Below, piece after piece: positions 1-6,182 of a DNA stretch of 7,158 bases. Under the pieces are notes generated by a model that worked only from the letters and a program-made list of their open reading frames with translations, did no database searches and was not told where the DNA came from. This DNA is from Verrucomicrobiota bacterium (lineage in GTDB: Bacteria; Verrucomicrobiota; Verrucomicrobiia; Chthoniobacterales; JAFAMB01): positions 1 through 7,158 of the forward strand of contig JAFAXJ010000427.1 in NCBI GenBank assembly GCA_019241095.1, written 5' to 3'. Position 1 is the stretch's first letter. Each line of letters starts with the position of its first letter. The translations under genes were made by a program, and so were the position numbers.

Positions 1-132
1 TTTCCTGTACGCACGCGCCTTGAAAGAGACTGGCCGCATCACTTCCCAAAGCTTACCATGATCGGACGCCTGGTTGAAGCTGGTGAGCGGACAGAACTAG
101 GCGAAGGCTACGACCACTTCGGGAGCAGTTAA
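1..132 (+). CDS. thiL: Thiamine-monophosphate kinase, C-terminal end only (partial)
   Basis: This is the last 43 codons of a gene that begins left of the window; frame 1 is open from base 1 to TAA at 130-132. The tail reads W-P-H-H-F-P-K-L-T, then I-G-R-L, and finishes with G-Y-D-H-F, which matches the usual ThiL ending (LTxIGxx followed by a terminal GFDHF/GYDHF). ThiL phosphorylates thiamine monophosphate to the active cofactor thiamine diphosphate in the cytoplasm. The ATP-binding part of the enzyme is not in the window, so its integrity cannot be judged. The stop lies one base before the tsaE start, so the two genes are almost certainly cotranscribed. The call rests on a short stretch, but the closing motif is distinctive. 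Confidence 0.75.
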   Translation, partial: FPVRTRLERDWPHHFPKLTMIGRLVEAGERTELGEGYDHFGSS

Positions 133-133
133 A

Positions 134-535
134 ATGACAGTTCGCTCCGGCTCTCCTGGCCAAACGCGTCGTATCGGATATGATTTTGCTCATCGGGTAG
201 CGAGTGGTGCCGTCCTGTCCTTGGTAGGAGATCTCGGGGCAGGAAAAACGGAGTTCGTCAAAGGGCTTGCAGAAGGTCTTGGCAGCGCGGCCAACGTTAC
301 CAGCCCTACTTTCACCCTTGTGCATCAATATCTTGATGGCCGCATCCCACTTTATCATTTTGACCTTTATCGTTTGCAGGCTGAATGGGAGTTGGATGAG
401 ATCGGGTTCCAGGAGTACCTCCGTCCCGACGTCATCTGTGCGATCGAATGGGGGAACAAGACGAGTTTGCCTGAAACAAAAATCTCCATTCGGTTTGAGT
501 TTGGAAGCGCTGAGACAAGGATTGTCAGTTGGTGA
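134..535 (+). CDS. tsaE: tRNA t6A37 biosynthesis ATPase TsaE
   Basis: This is a 133-residue P-loop protein of normal length for TsaE. It works with TsaB and TsaD to transfer threonylcarbamoyl to A37 of ANN-decoding tRNAs; TsaE supplies ATPase activity needed for turnover of the TsaBD complex. Visible motifs are the Walker A loop G-D-L-G-A-G-K-T at residues 32-39, the switch-like T-S-P-T-F at 56-60, Y-H-F-D-L-Y-R-L at 74-81 and the E-W tryptophan motif (IEWGNK) at 104-109. All are in the expected order and nothing is missing. The ATG is preceded by GGGAG at 121-125, eight bases upstream, inside the end of thiL. The 3' end overlaps the start of tsaB by four bases (GTGA), which suggests translational coupling. 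Confidence 0.93.
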   Translation: MTVRSGSPGQTRRIGYDFAHRVASGAVLSLVGDLGAGKTEFVKGLAEGLGSAANVTSPTFTLVHQYLDGRIPLYHFDLYRLQAEWELDEIGFQEYLRPDVICAIEWGNKTSLPETKISIRFEFGSAETRIVSW

Positions 536-1098
536 AAACAGTATGCATCGAAAACTCGACTGCTTCCGGAAGCTTGGCTTTTGCTGACGGTAATCAAATT
601 ATTGATGTGTTTGAGTTCAGTCGATCCGGGGCTTTGGCGGTTTCTCTGCAAAACATGCTGAAAAGACAGGGTTCCCCGGACCAAATTGTTGTTGGAATCG
701 GGCCCGGATCTTACTCAGGACTTAGGGTAGCGGCGGCCACGGCCTTAGGCCTTAGCGCTGCTCTGAATCTCAAAGTGCACGGTTGCCCGTCAGTACTTGG
801 TTACGAGGCGCCCGAATACTCTGTGGTAGGCGATGCTCGGCGGGGGACCGTTTTCGTTGCGACCGTTAGAAACTATAAACTCGTTTCGATGCCTATTCTG
901 ATTCCCTACGATGAATTTCAGCAGCAGTTGTCAAATTTTGAATTGATCTATGCTATTGGCACGATTCCCGGCCTCGATGGTTTTCCGATTTCTGTCCCTA
1001 AAGCTCAGAATCTGGTTTTTAGAACCGAGAGTTTTACGGATAGCTATGAGCCGCTTTACTTAAAGGAGGCACACGTTACCGGCGCCAAGATTCCCTGA
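532..1098 (+). CDS. tsaB: tRNA t6A37 threonylcarbamoyladenosine protein TsaB
   Basis: This 188-residue protein has an ASKHA fold and is the TsaD paralogue that acts as scaffold in t6A synthesis, binding TsaD and TsaE. The family signature G-P-G-S-Y-S-G-L-R is at residues 57-65, a D-A-R-R-G equivalent of the usual DARxGEVY is at 101-105, and P-L-Y-L-K-E-A-H-V-T near the C-terminus corresponds to the usual PxYLR ending. GTG at 532 is chosen because it gives the family-like opening M-K-T-V-C-I-E-N-S (usual MxILAIDTS). TTG at 529 is possible and better spaced from the AAGG at 517-520. The protein is shorter than many TsaB proteins (about 220-230 residues), the loss being mainly in the C-terminal half, and its first strand has E-N in place of D-T. 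TsaB is not thought to be catalytic, so this need not mean loss of function. Confidence 0.88.
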   Translation: MKTVCIENSTASGSLAFADGNQIIDVFEFSRSGALAVSLQNMLKRQGSPDQIVVGIGPGSYSGLRVAAATALGLSAALNLKVHGCPSVLGYEAPEYSVVGDARRGTVFVATVRNYKLVSMPILIPYDEFQQQLSNFELIYAIGTIPGLDGFPISVPKAQNLVFRTESFTDSYEPLYLKEAHVTGAKIP

Positions 1099-1099
1099 A

Positions 1100-1142
1100 A
1101 TCGAAAGCTGCTTTCTGCGATTCGTCAGGAAAGACTTTCGAT
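1100..1142. terminator. Stem-loop between convergent tsaB and kinase genes, possible terminator
   Basis: A perfect 8-base inverted repeat, ATCGAAAG (1100-1107) with CTTTCGAT (1135-1142), encloses a second pair, CTTTC (1111-1115) with GAAAG (1129-1133). It begins two bases after the tsaB stop in a convergent spacer, which is where a bidirectional terminator would be expected. No long T tract follows on either strand, so it is not a textbook intrinsic terminator. Confidence 0.35.
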
Positions 1143-1187
1143 GTAAACCGGGCACTTGGCGCGCCGACAGAGCCTTCTCCAAGCAGC

Positions 1188-2705
1188 CTATTTCGAAGCA
1201 TGCAAGCGATGATGCGCCGTCCGAAGCTGACTATAAAGATCGCGGTAAACTTCCTCGTAGCGAGTTTGGAGTTGTTTGGAGCGTTCTGGATTCGGTTCAA
1301 CACAAATCTCTTCTCGATAGGCGATGCGCACAGCGGCGCTGGCATCGGCGAACACTCCACAACCGACTCCGGCTAGCAAAGCAGCCCCCAGGCTGACAGC
1401 TTCGCGAACGGGATTTATATTGATGGGGAATCCATAAACATCGGCTTTAATCTGAGTCAGTAACCGATTCTGGAACGAACTGCCGAAAGTAAGAATCTTG
1501 TGAAATGGGGGCCGGCCGGCCACTGAAAGCATCGCGTCGGCGATCGCTCGCGCTTCAAAAGCCAATCCCTCCAAGACCGCCCGGAACATCGCGCCGCGAG
1601 TGGTTGCTGACTTAATGCCGACGAAAGCGCCGGACGCTTGAGCATCAGGGTGGGGCGTCAGGCTTCTTAGTAAATGCGGCACAAAAACCGGAATTGCATC
1701 CTTAGCGGCACCCGCTTCCTCCACGAGCTCGGCAAAAGTTGCGTTGCTTCCCAGTTCTCTGCGAAACCATTCCATGGCGGCACCTGCCGTCTGCAAGCCA
1801 CCGGTTAAGTAACAGTTCGGTTTGTCTATCCAAACGGCTCCTTGCGACAATCCGTGCGCAGCAATCTGGGAATCAAAAAGCGGCTTTTGAAGGATCGTGT
1901 TTAGCATCTCCGATGTTCCGATGCTGTCTAACAGTACTCCTTGTTCAAGCCCGCCGGCAGCAAAAGCACCGCCCGGGTGGTCATGAATGCCGACACTTAC
2001 CACTGTTCCTGCGGGAAGTTCCGTGGCAGCCGCACCCGATGACGTTAGAACGCCCAGCGGAGTTCCACTTTTACAGAGGGGGGGCATCGATGAAGGGTCC
2101 ACGCCAACGGCGTTCAGAATGCCGGTCGCCCATTTTCCTCGATGCAGATCGTACGCAAGAGTACGACAGGCAAGGCTTGGATCGGTAGCGGGGATTCCGC
2201 AAAGACGGAAGGCAACGTAATCAGCCAAATGGAGCCAACAGGCAACCTTTTGAAACGCAGCGGGATTGTGATTCTTCATCCAGAGAATTTTGCACAGTCC
2301 GAACATCGGATCGGGGGTAAGTCCCGAAGTTCTCAGCAATGCTTCAAAACCAACGCGCTCGCGAATCCATTCGTATTCAGCCACAGTTCGAAGGTCAAAC
2401 CAGGCGATAGCCGGGGCTAAAGGTTGACCTTTTGAATCGATCGGCACCACCGATTCCGCGAGGCTCGAAACAGCAATGCCTTTGACAGCGTCGCGGTGCT
2501 CCAGTTGCGAGGCTACGGCGCGGACAGCGCTGCAAACAGCCTCCCAAAGAGCAGCGGGTTCGAAATCTGTCCAGTCCGGCCGTGGATGAGATTGCGGAGT
2601 CGGTTCGGAACTCTGCGCGACGATGATTCCAGTGTCGTCGAGCGCGAGACATTTAAGGTTAGTGGTTCCCACATCAAGTCCCAGCATCAGGTCATGGTGC
2701 GGCAT
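1188..2705 (-). CDS. FGGY-family carbohydrate kinase (xylulokinase-like)
   Basis: This is a full-length 505-residue FGGY kinase, which transfers phosphate from ATP to a ketose, polyol or related sugar in the cytoplasm. The N-terminal ATPase-fold motif L-D-V-G-T-T is at residues 10-15. G-I-H-D-H-P-G-G at 239-246 carries the presumed catalytic base Asp242. S-I-G-T-S-E at 261-266 is the phosphate-binding loop that opens the second domain. L-E-G-L-A-F-E at 378-384 and the stretch from F407 (G-S-S-F-Q-N, then Q-I-K-A-D-V-Y-G) correspond to the nucleotide-binding and FGGY signature-2 region, and E-A-V-S-L-G-A-A is at 435-442. The GxHDH form of the active-site loop differs from the GGGDN of classic xylulokinases and resembles fuculokinase-like or uncharacterised polyol-operon kinases, so the substrate is open. 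It lies 47 bases downstream of the deoR-type gene on the same strand and is probably cotranscribed with it. No good Shine-Dalgarno is seen before the ATG. Confidence 0.92.
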   Translation of the reverse strand: MPHHDLMLGLDVGTTNLKCLALDDTGIIVAQSSEPTPQSHPRPDWTDFEPAALWEAVCSAVRAVASQLEHRDAVKGIAVSSLAESVVPIDSKGQPLAPAIAWFDLRTVAEYEWIRERVGFEALLRTSGLTPDPMFGLCKILWMKNHNPAAFQKVACWLHLADYVAFRLCGIPATDPSLACRTLAYDLHRGKWATGILNAVGVDPSSMPPLCKSGTPLGVLTSSGAAATELPAGTVVSVGIHDHPGGAFAAGGLEQGVLLDSIGTSEMLNTILQKPLFDSQIAAHGLSQGAVWIDKPNCYLTGGLQTAGAAMEWFRRELGSNATFAELVEEAGAAKDAIPVFVPHLLRSLTPHPDAQASGAFVGIKSATTRGAMFRAVLEGLAFEARAIADAMLSVAGRPPFHKILTFGSSFQNRLLTQIKADVYGFPININPVREAVSLGAALLAGVGCGVFADASAAVRIAYREEICVEPNPERSKQLQTRYEEVYRDLYSQLRTAHHRLHASK

Positions 2706-2752
2706 AAACGTTACATGGTTCGGGGTTTGAGATAGGGTTGCGAGCTCCCCAT

Positions 2753-3526
2753 TCAGGCGGGCGCGACGACGAGCTCGATGTTAGCTTCGCTCAGGGCTTG
2801 ACTGAATTCCTCGGATGGTGATGCATCGGTCACCAAAATGTCGATCGCGTTGAGTGGAGCGCTTTGAGCGAATGCGTCAAAGCCGAGCTTTGAGGCATCT
2901 GCGACGATGATGGTCCGACGGGCACAGCTTATCATCCGTGCCATCATTGAAGCTTCTTCAAGCAACGTCGTAGAAAGACCTTTAATCAATGTCATACCGC
3001 TTACTCCAAGAACGGCAGTGTCTACGTTGATGCCCCCGGAACTGAATTCCACGGCGCCTAGGGTCGATCCCAAATTCATGCGGTACTGGCCGCCCAGAAG
3101 GTACACGTCCTGAATCGCTTCCTTTGGCAATGCCGGAAGCAGAGCCACGTTGTTGGTAACGATCGTCAGATTTCGCCGCGATCCGAGACTCGCAGCAAAG
3201 GCAAAGGTGCTCGATCCAGCGTTGATTATCAAGGTTTCCCCGTCGGAAACCAATTGCGCCGCCGCCCGTCCGATCCGGAGTTTTGCGTTTGCGTGCGTCA
3301 GGAATGGTGTTTCACGGTAAACCAACAACGCGGTGGAAACCGCACCTCCATGCGTACGCAAAAGCAACTTTCGTCGTTCAAGGTTCTGAAGGTCTCGACG
3401 GATCGTGTCATCTGATACACCAAAGTGCTGGACCATTTCATCGACACTAATTTGGCCATTGGCCTCGATTATCTGGAGCAGTTCCTGATGACGGCGGCCG
3501 AGCGTTGCATGCTGATCTTTGCTCAT
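2753..3526 (-). CDS. DeoR-family transcriptional repressor
   Basis: This is a 257-residue DeoR/GlpR-type regulator of usual family length. The N-terminal winged helix-turn-helix covers about residues 10-62, with I-S-V-D-E-M-V, the recognition helix V-S-D-D-T-I-R-R-D-L and the wing R-T-H-G-G-A. The C-terminal DeoRC sensor, which binds a sugar phosphate, has G-S-S-T-F at 104-108, T-N-N at 124-126, L-L-G-G at 143-146, V-S-G at 175-177 and V-A-D-A-S-K at 208-213, so the effector pocket looks intact. The reading frame is open to a TTG at 3583 and has another ATG at 3556. The ATG at 3526 is chosen because it places the HTH at the normal distance from the N-terminus; none of the three has a convincing ribosome binding site. 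Its position, divergent from the aldolase and upstream of the kinase, suggests it represses both in the absence of a phosphorylated intermediate. Confidence 0.92.
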   Translation of the reverse strand: MSKDQHATLGRRHQELLQIIEANGQISVDEMVQHFGVSDDTIRRDLQNLERRKLLLRTHGGAVSTALLVYRETPFLTHANAKLRIGRAAAQLVSDGETLIINAGSSTFAFAASLGSRRNLTIVTNNVALLPALPKEAIQDVYLLGGQYRMNLGSTLGAVEFSSGGINVDTAVLGVSGMTLIKGLSTTLLEEASMMARMISCARRTIIVADASKLGFDAFAQSAPLNAIDILVTDASPSEEFSQALSEANIELVVAPA

Positions 3527-3602
3527 TGTTGCCGATGGAGGGAGACGAAATGACATTAGAGTTCTGACTTCGAACAGACCCAATACTCGGAATGTGCGTT
3601 AA

Positions 3603-3620
3603 AAACGAAGTCATTCGTTT
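3603..3620. promoter_or_regulatory. Candidate DeoR operator (7-4-7 perfect palindrome)
   Basis: AAACGAA (3603-3609), GTCA, TTCGTTT (3614-3620) is a perfect inverted repeat in the divergent spacer. TTCG-rich half-sites of this type are typical of GlpR/DeoR-like regulators. It lies just downstream of the predicted start of the deoR transcript and 26 bases upstream of the proposed -35 of the aldolase promoter, so one bound dimer or tetramer could affect both directions. Binding by this particular repressor is inferred from position and symmetry. Confidence 0.6.
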
Positions 3621-3633
3621 AAGTTGTGCATAA

Positions 3634-3663
3634 AATATAAATCATCTTGCGGAATTTCTGCAA
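3634..3663 (-). promoter_or_regulatory. Possible sigma70-like promoter for deoR-kinase
   Basis: On the - strand, TTGCAG (3658-3663) is followed after 18 bases by TATATT (3634-3639). This would start transcription near 3627, just before the operator palindrome, giving a leader of about 100 bases to the deoR start. The -10 box is good and the -35 box is only half matched. It overlaps the proposed aldolase promoter. Confidence 0.35.
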
Positions 3664-3676
3664 AATCGACTATAAG
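3647..3676 (+). promoter_or_regulatory. Possible sigma70-like promoter for the aldolase gene
   Basis: TTGCGG (3647-3652) and TATAAG (3671-3676) are separated by 18 bases. The predicted start near 3683 leaves a leader of about 50 bases before the ATG at 3736. It overlaps the opposing deoR promoter, so the two would probably compete for polymerase. Confidence 0.4.
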
Positions 3677-3735
3677 CGTCCCGTCGCGAATGTCGAAGCA
3701 GCGTTACGGCTTTCACTGGACTCTAAAGTTAACTT

Positions 3736-4662
3736 ATGTACGTCACCAAGCCTCGTCTGTTCTTTAGCTACGCATTGCAAAACCGGTTTGCTGTTCCCTC
3801 TTTCAACGTTTGTAACCTGGAAACTGCGCGCAGTGTGATTGAAGCCGCTGAGGCTGAAAATGCTCCCGTTATGCTGCAAAGCTATTTTGGGGACCTGTAT
3901 TATGGAGGTTTTGAGGTTCTACCCCAATTGTTGCGCAACTTGGCCGAGCAGGCTGGCGTACCAGTACTCGTCCATCAGGACCATCCCGACAGCAATCAAA
4001 TGATTTTCCGAACTCTTCGACGCGGATATTATTCTGTTATGTACGACGGCGCGCATTTGCCGATTGAGGAAAATATCAGAGGAGCGGCCTACGTAACCGA
4101 AATTGCGCACGCAATGGGGGCTGCAGTCGAGGCAGAACTTGGACTTTTCGGTGGAGGCGAAGGGGATCATGGGAGAGTGCAGAATGCCTCACCGGAAGAA
4201 AGCCGACGAATGGTAGAAGAGAGCGGCATAGACACTTTGGGCGCCGCGGTTGGTTCGATCCACGGCCAAAGCAGCCGCCTGGACCTCATCTTACTCGAGG
4301 AAATTGCTAGTGTGACGCCCGCTCCTCTGGTACTGCACGGTGGCAGCGGAATTCATTTGGACGACCTGCGCGAAGCTATCCCAATGAACGTGGTGAAGGT
4401 CAACATCGGGGCGGATTTAGTACGAGCCTGGATGAGCGGGCTCAAGGAAGGCGCGTTACTCGAAAGCGGCCACGAACCTCCGCACCACTTAATGATGAAT
4501 CACGCAAGCAAGAAAGTGAGCGAGATGGCTCGCGCGAAATTATCAGTGATGGGCGCATCGAATCACGCAGAACCATTGCTTGAAAAGCTTGAGAACGAGC
4601 GCGAAGACCTGCCCTTTATCTCAGCATCTTCACTGCCGGTCAAAGCCTGTAGTCGACGCTGA
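3736..4662 (+). CDS. Class II (zinc) ketose-bisphosphate aldolase, GatY/KbaY/FbaA type
   Basis: This 308-residue protein belongs to the metal-dependent TIM-barrel aldolases that split a ketose (bis)phosphate into dihydroxyacetone phosphate and an aldehyde. F-A-V-P-S-F-N-V is at residues 18-25, and the catalytic Asp82 and zinc ligand His83 sit in H-Q-D-H at 80-83. A-E-L-G is at 133-136, the zinc histidine His176 is in G-S-I-H-G, and His201 is in L-H-G-G-S-G. The phosphate-binding K-V-N-I-G is at 220-224. The loop after AELG is glycine-rich (L-F-G-G-G-E-G-D-H-G) and the usual HLDH is HQDH, so it is not a standard fructose or tagatose enzyme. A tail of about 25 residues follows the last conserved helix. 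No good Shine-Dalgarno is visible before the ATG. The neighbouring kinase and repressor suggest it cleaves the kinase product or a derivative of it; the sugar is unknown. Confidence 0.9.
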   Translation: MYVTKPRLFFSYALQNRFAVPSFNVCNLETARSVIEAAEAENAPVMLQSYFGDLYYGGFEVLPQLLRNLAEQAGVPVLVHQDHPDSNQMIFRTLRRGYYSVMYDGAHLPIEENIRGAAYVTEIAHAMGAAVEAELGLFGGGEGDHGRVQNASPEESRRMVEESGIDTLGAAVGSIHGQSSRLDLILLEEIASVTPAPLVLHGGSGIHLDDLREAIPMNVVKVNIGADLVRAWMSGLKEGALLESGHEPPHHLMMNHASKKVSEMARAKLSVMGASNHAEPLLEKLENEREDLPFISASSLPVKACSRR

Positions 4663-4786
4663 ACCGAGCCGACCCTTTGTCTCCTCCATGAATCGCGAAC
4701 CCTCCTATCGGGCGATCCTTTTCCCGTTAAAGTAAAAACCAGCTCCAAAATTAATCGTTTTCTTAAACTGATCCAAGAATCCCAGT
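4663..4786 (+). promoter_or_regulatory. Spacer upstream of the binding-protein remnant with one operator-like half-site
   Basis: This 124-base spacer separates the aldolase from the next ORF. It holds TCGTTT at 4755-4760, the same sequence as six of the seven bases of the candidate DeoR half-site, but no matching second arm. ATCGC (4691-4695) could pair with GCGAT (4712-4716) and is followed by CCTTTT, at best a weak terminator. No convincing -35/-10 pair was found. Confidence 0.25.
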
Positions 4787-5158
4787 GTGAAACAGCATGT
4801 TCTCTCCGTTATCTGTGCCCTGCTTTTCGGTGTCTCCGCAGTTCAGGCGGAACACACGACCGTGACAATCGCCGCGGTTAATAACCCCGATATGATTGAA
4901 CTTAAAAAGCTCTCCTCGAAGTTTGAGCAAAAAAACTCAGAAATAACCCTGCAGTGGGTTCCTTCTAATCCGTGCATCAAAAAGGTCCCTTATACAGGAA
5001 TCACTTTTGTGGGCATCCCGGAATTCCAGTCTTTCGGGTCCGCGGTAGGACAGAATGTTGCAGGGTTAGTCGCCGGAAAGACTTCGTTGGAGCAGACCTT
5101 GAAAAGTAATCAAGCCCTGGTGGAACGGGCCATCAAAGAAGCAGGTTATATGAAATGA
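4787..5158 (+). pseudogene. ABC sugar/polyol substrate-binding protein with in-frame internal deletion
   Basis: This is an open 123-codon frame starting at GTG. Residues 1-21 form a signal peptide (K near the start, hydrophobic core, A-V-Q-A before E22). Residues 24-58 read as the first strand and helix of an extracellular binding protein of the sorbitol/mannitol type (V-T-I-A-A-V-N-N-P-D-M-I, then W-V). Residues about 61-123 read as the extreme C-terminus of the same family (P-Y-T-G-I-T-F-V-G-I-P-E-F-Q, A-V-G-Q-N, A-G-K, and the final helix ending E-A-G-Y-M-K). Such proteins are normally about 420-450 residues, so roughly 300 central residues, including nearly the whole ligand cleft, are absent at a junction near residues 57-61. 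The product could be exported but should not bind sugar. It is read as a deletion remnant; an assembly error or a genuine small periplasmic protein cannot be excluded from sequence alone. Confidence 0.8.
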
Positions 5159-5170
5159 GTTGAACTCTTG

Positions 5171-5205
5171 GGCAGGTTGTTTTCACTTCATGAAAACAGC
5201 CTGTC
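5171..5205 (+). terminator. Strong 14-bp hairpin after the binding-protein remnant
   Basis: GGCAGGTTGTTTTC (5171-5184) pairs along its whole length with GAAAACAGCCTGTC (5192-5205), with two G-T wobbles and a 7-base loop. It starts 12 bases after the stop codon. No T tract follows, so it is either a weak terminator or, as after many binding-protein genes, an RNA-stabilising structure that keeps the upstream message abundant. It separates the remnant from bluB. Confidence 0.5.
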
Positions 5206-5308
5206 TGAATTGCAAGTTTTCGGATGTAAGTACCAGCCCCTTTGAAATGCCTGACCAACTCTAGTTGTGCAATTCCATTCCGCTTAAACAAAAGCCCAAA
5301 ATATAGCC

Positions 5309-5950
5309 GTGTCACAGTCACCATTTTTCAGCGAAGGGTTCTCTAACGAGCTTAGGCTCTTGCTCGAATGGCGTCGCGACGTACGCCGCTTTCGCACCGA
5401 TCCGCTGCCCGATGGTTTAGTCGAGGAACTGGTTGGTCTCGCGTCGCTTGGTCCGTCGGTCGGCTACTCGCAACCATGCCGTTTTGTGCGCGTTGATGAT
5501 CCAAGACGAAGAGCTTCTGTCATGAAGTCTTACGAATGCGCAAACCGCGCGGCGCTGGCGTCCTATCAAAGGGAAGATGCCGAGCTTTACTCGAGCCTTA
5601 AGCTCGCCGGGTTAAGCGAATCGCCTGTGCACCTTGCGGCCTTCTGTGACTGTGCGACGTCTGCAGGGAAAGGACTAGGACGGCAGTCGATGCCACAGGC
5701 CCTACAGTATTCCGCGGTTATGGCGATCTGTATACTATGGCTCACTGCACGGGCTCGTGGGGTGGGCGTCGGCTGGGTTTCGATACTTGAACCCGAGATC
5801 GTTACTCGCGCATTGGAGGTACCCGAATCCTGGGAACTCATAGGTTATCTTTGCCTGGGCTACCCACTCGATGATGACCCTGAACCGGAGCTCATGCGCC
5901 TCGGTTGGGAGAAACGCGATATCCGTGCGGCAACCTTAATTGACCGCTAG
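5309..5950 (+). CDS. bluB: 5,6-dimethylbenzimidazole synthase (BluB, nitroreductase fold)
   Basis: This 213-residue flavoenzyme of the nitroreductase superfamily uses O2 and reduced FMN to break down the flavin into 5,6-dimethylbenzimidazole, the lower ligand of cobalamin. BluB hallmarks are R-R-D-V-R-R-F at residues 22-28, G-P-S-V-G-Y-S-Q-P at 48-56, L-G-R-Q-S-M-P at 123-129 and G-V-G-W-V-S-I-L at 153-160. Asp24 and Ser158 lie where the catalytically important Asp32 and Ser167 of the Sinorhizobium enzyme are expected. The usual Q-P-W-R-F is Q-P-C-R-F here. The start is GTG at 5309, with no clear Shine-Dalgarno. No other cobalamin gene and no cobalamin riboswitch is visible in the 103-base stretch between the preceding hairpin and the start codon. 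It is flanked by a damaged binding-protein gene and a LysR relic, so it may be a late arrival here. Confidence 0.9.
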   Translation: MSQSPFFSEGFSNELRLLLEWRRDVRRFRTDPLPDGLVEELVGLASLGPSVGYSQPCRFVRVDDPRRRASVMKSYECANRAALASYQREDAELYSSLKLAGLSESPVHLAAFCDCATSAGKGLGRQSMPQALQYSAVMAICILWLTARARGVGVGWVSILEPEIVTRALEVPESWELIGYLCLGYPLDDDPEPELMRLGWEKRDIRAATLIDR

Positions 5951-6038
5951 ATTTACCTGCTGCACGATTACCGGCGCGGCAACCTGATCTCAAGAGCCGC
6001 ACGAGCCTCGCCGCAAGCACGCCTCGCGCATCGGTAAA

Positions 6039-6182
6039 GCAACACGTGTTTGTGGTCAAGGGGTCAAGGTCGAAAAGCACCCTGCCTTGAGCCGTGTAAT
6101 TCAAGATCTCGAAGACGAACTCGGCTTCAAGCTATGTGCTGGTAAAACTGCAGAGTCAATTCGAATGGTTCGCGATTTTTGA
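6039..6182 (+). pseudogene. LysR-type regulator relic (helix-turn-helix only)
   Basis: In the frame ending at TGA 6180-6182, the codons from 6078 read H-P-A-L-S-R-V-I-Q-D-L-E-D-E-L-G-F-K-L, which is the recognition-helix region of LysR-family regulators (usual QPALSRxIxxLExELGxxLF). Upstream codons, A-T-R-V-C-G-Q-G-V, only loosely resemble the preceding A-A-x-x-L-x-V helix. After K-L the sequence is C-A-G-K-T and the normal F-x-R continuation and effector domain are missing. There is no credible start. It is therefore a broken fragment of perhaps 30 recognisable codons. The original target and neighbours are unknown. Confidence 0.6.

Noticed and set aside
1739..2188. 149-codon open frame on the + strand within the kinase gene
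   Set aside because: It is antisense to a well-conserved FGGY kinase, has no recognisable motif, and is low-complexity as expected of a shadow frame.
3527..3583. 19-residue N-terminal extension of the DeoR regulator from TTG 3583
   Set aside because: It would put the HTH too far from the N-terminus for the family, and there is no clear ribosome binding site; ATG 3526 gives the usual length.
3647..3838. Small + strand frame overlapping the aldolase start
   Set aside because: It is out of frame with the conserved aldolase N-terminus, covers the promoter region and has no protein-like features.
5207..5275. Inverted repeat GAATTGCA (5207-5214) and TGCAATTC (5268-5275) upstream of bluB
   Set aside because: Eight-base arms 53 bases apart can occur by chance in a stretch this size, and no transposase or target duplication supports an element.
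5206..5308. Possible cobalamin riboswitch upstream of bluB
   Set aside because: The stretch is only about 100 bases and no B12-box-like GCCACTG sequence is seen, so there is nothing to support one.
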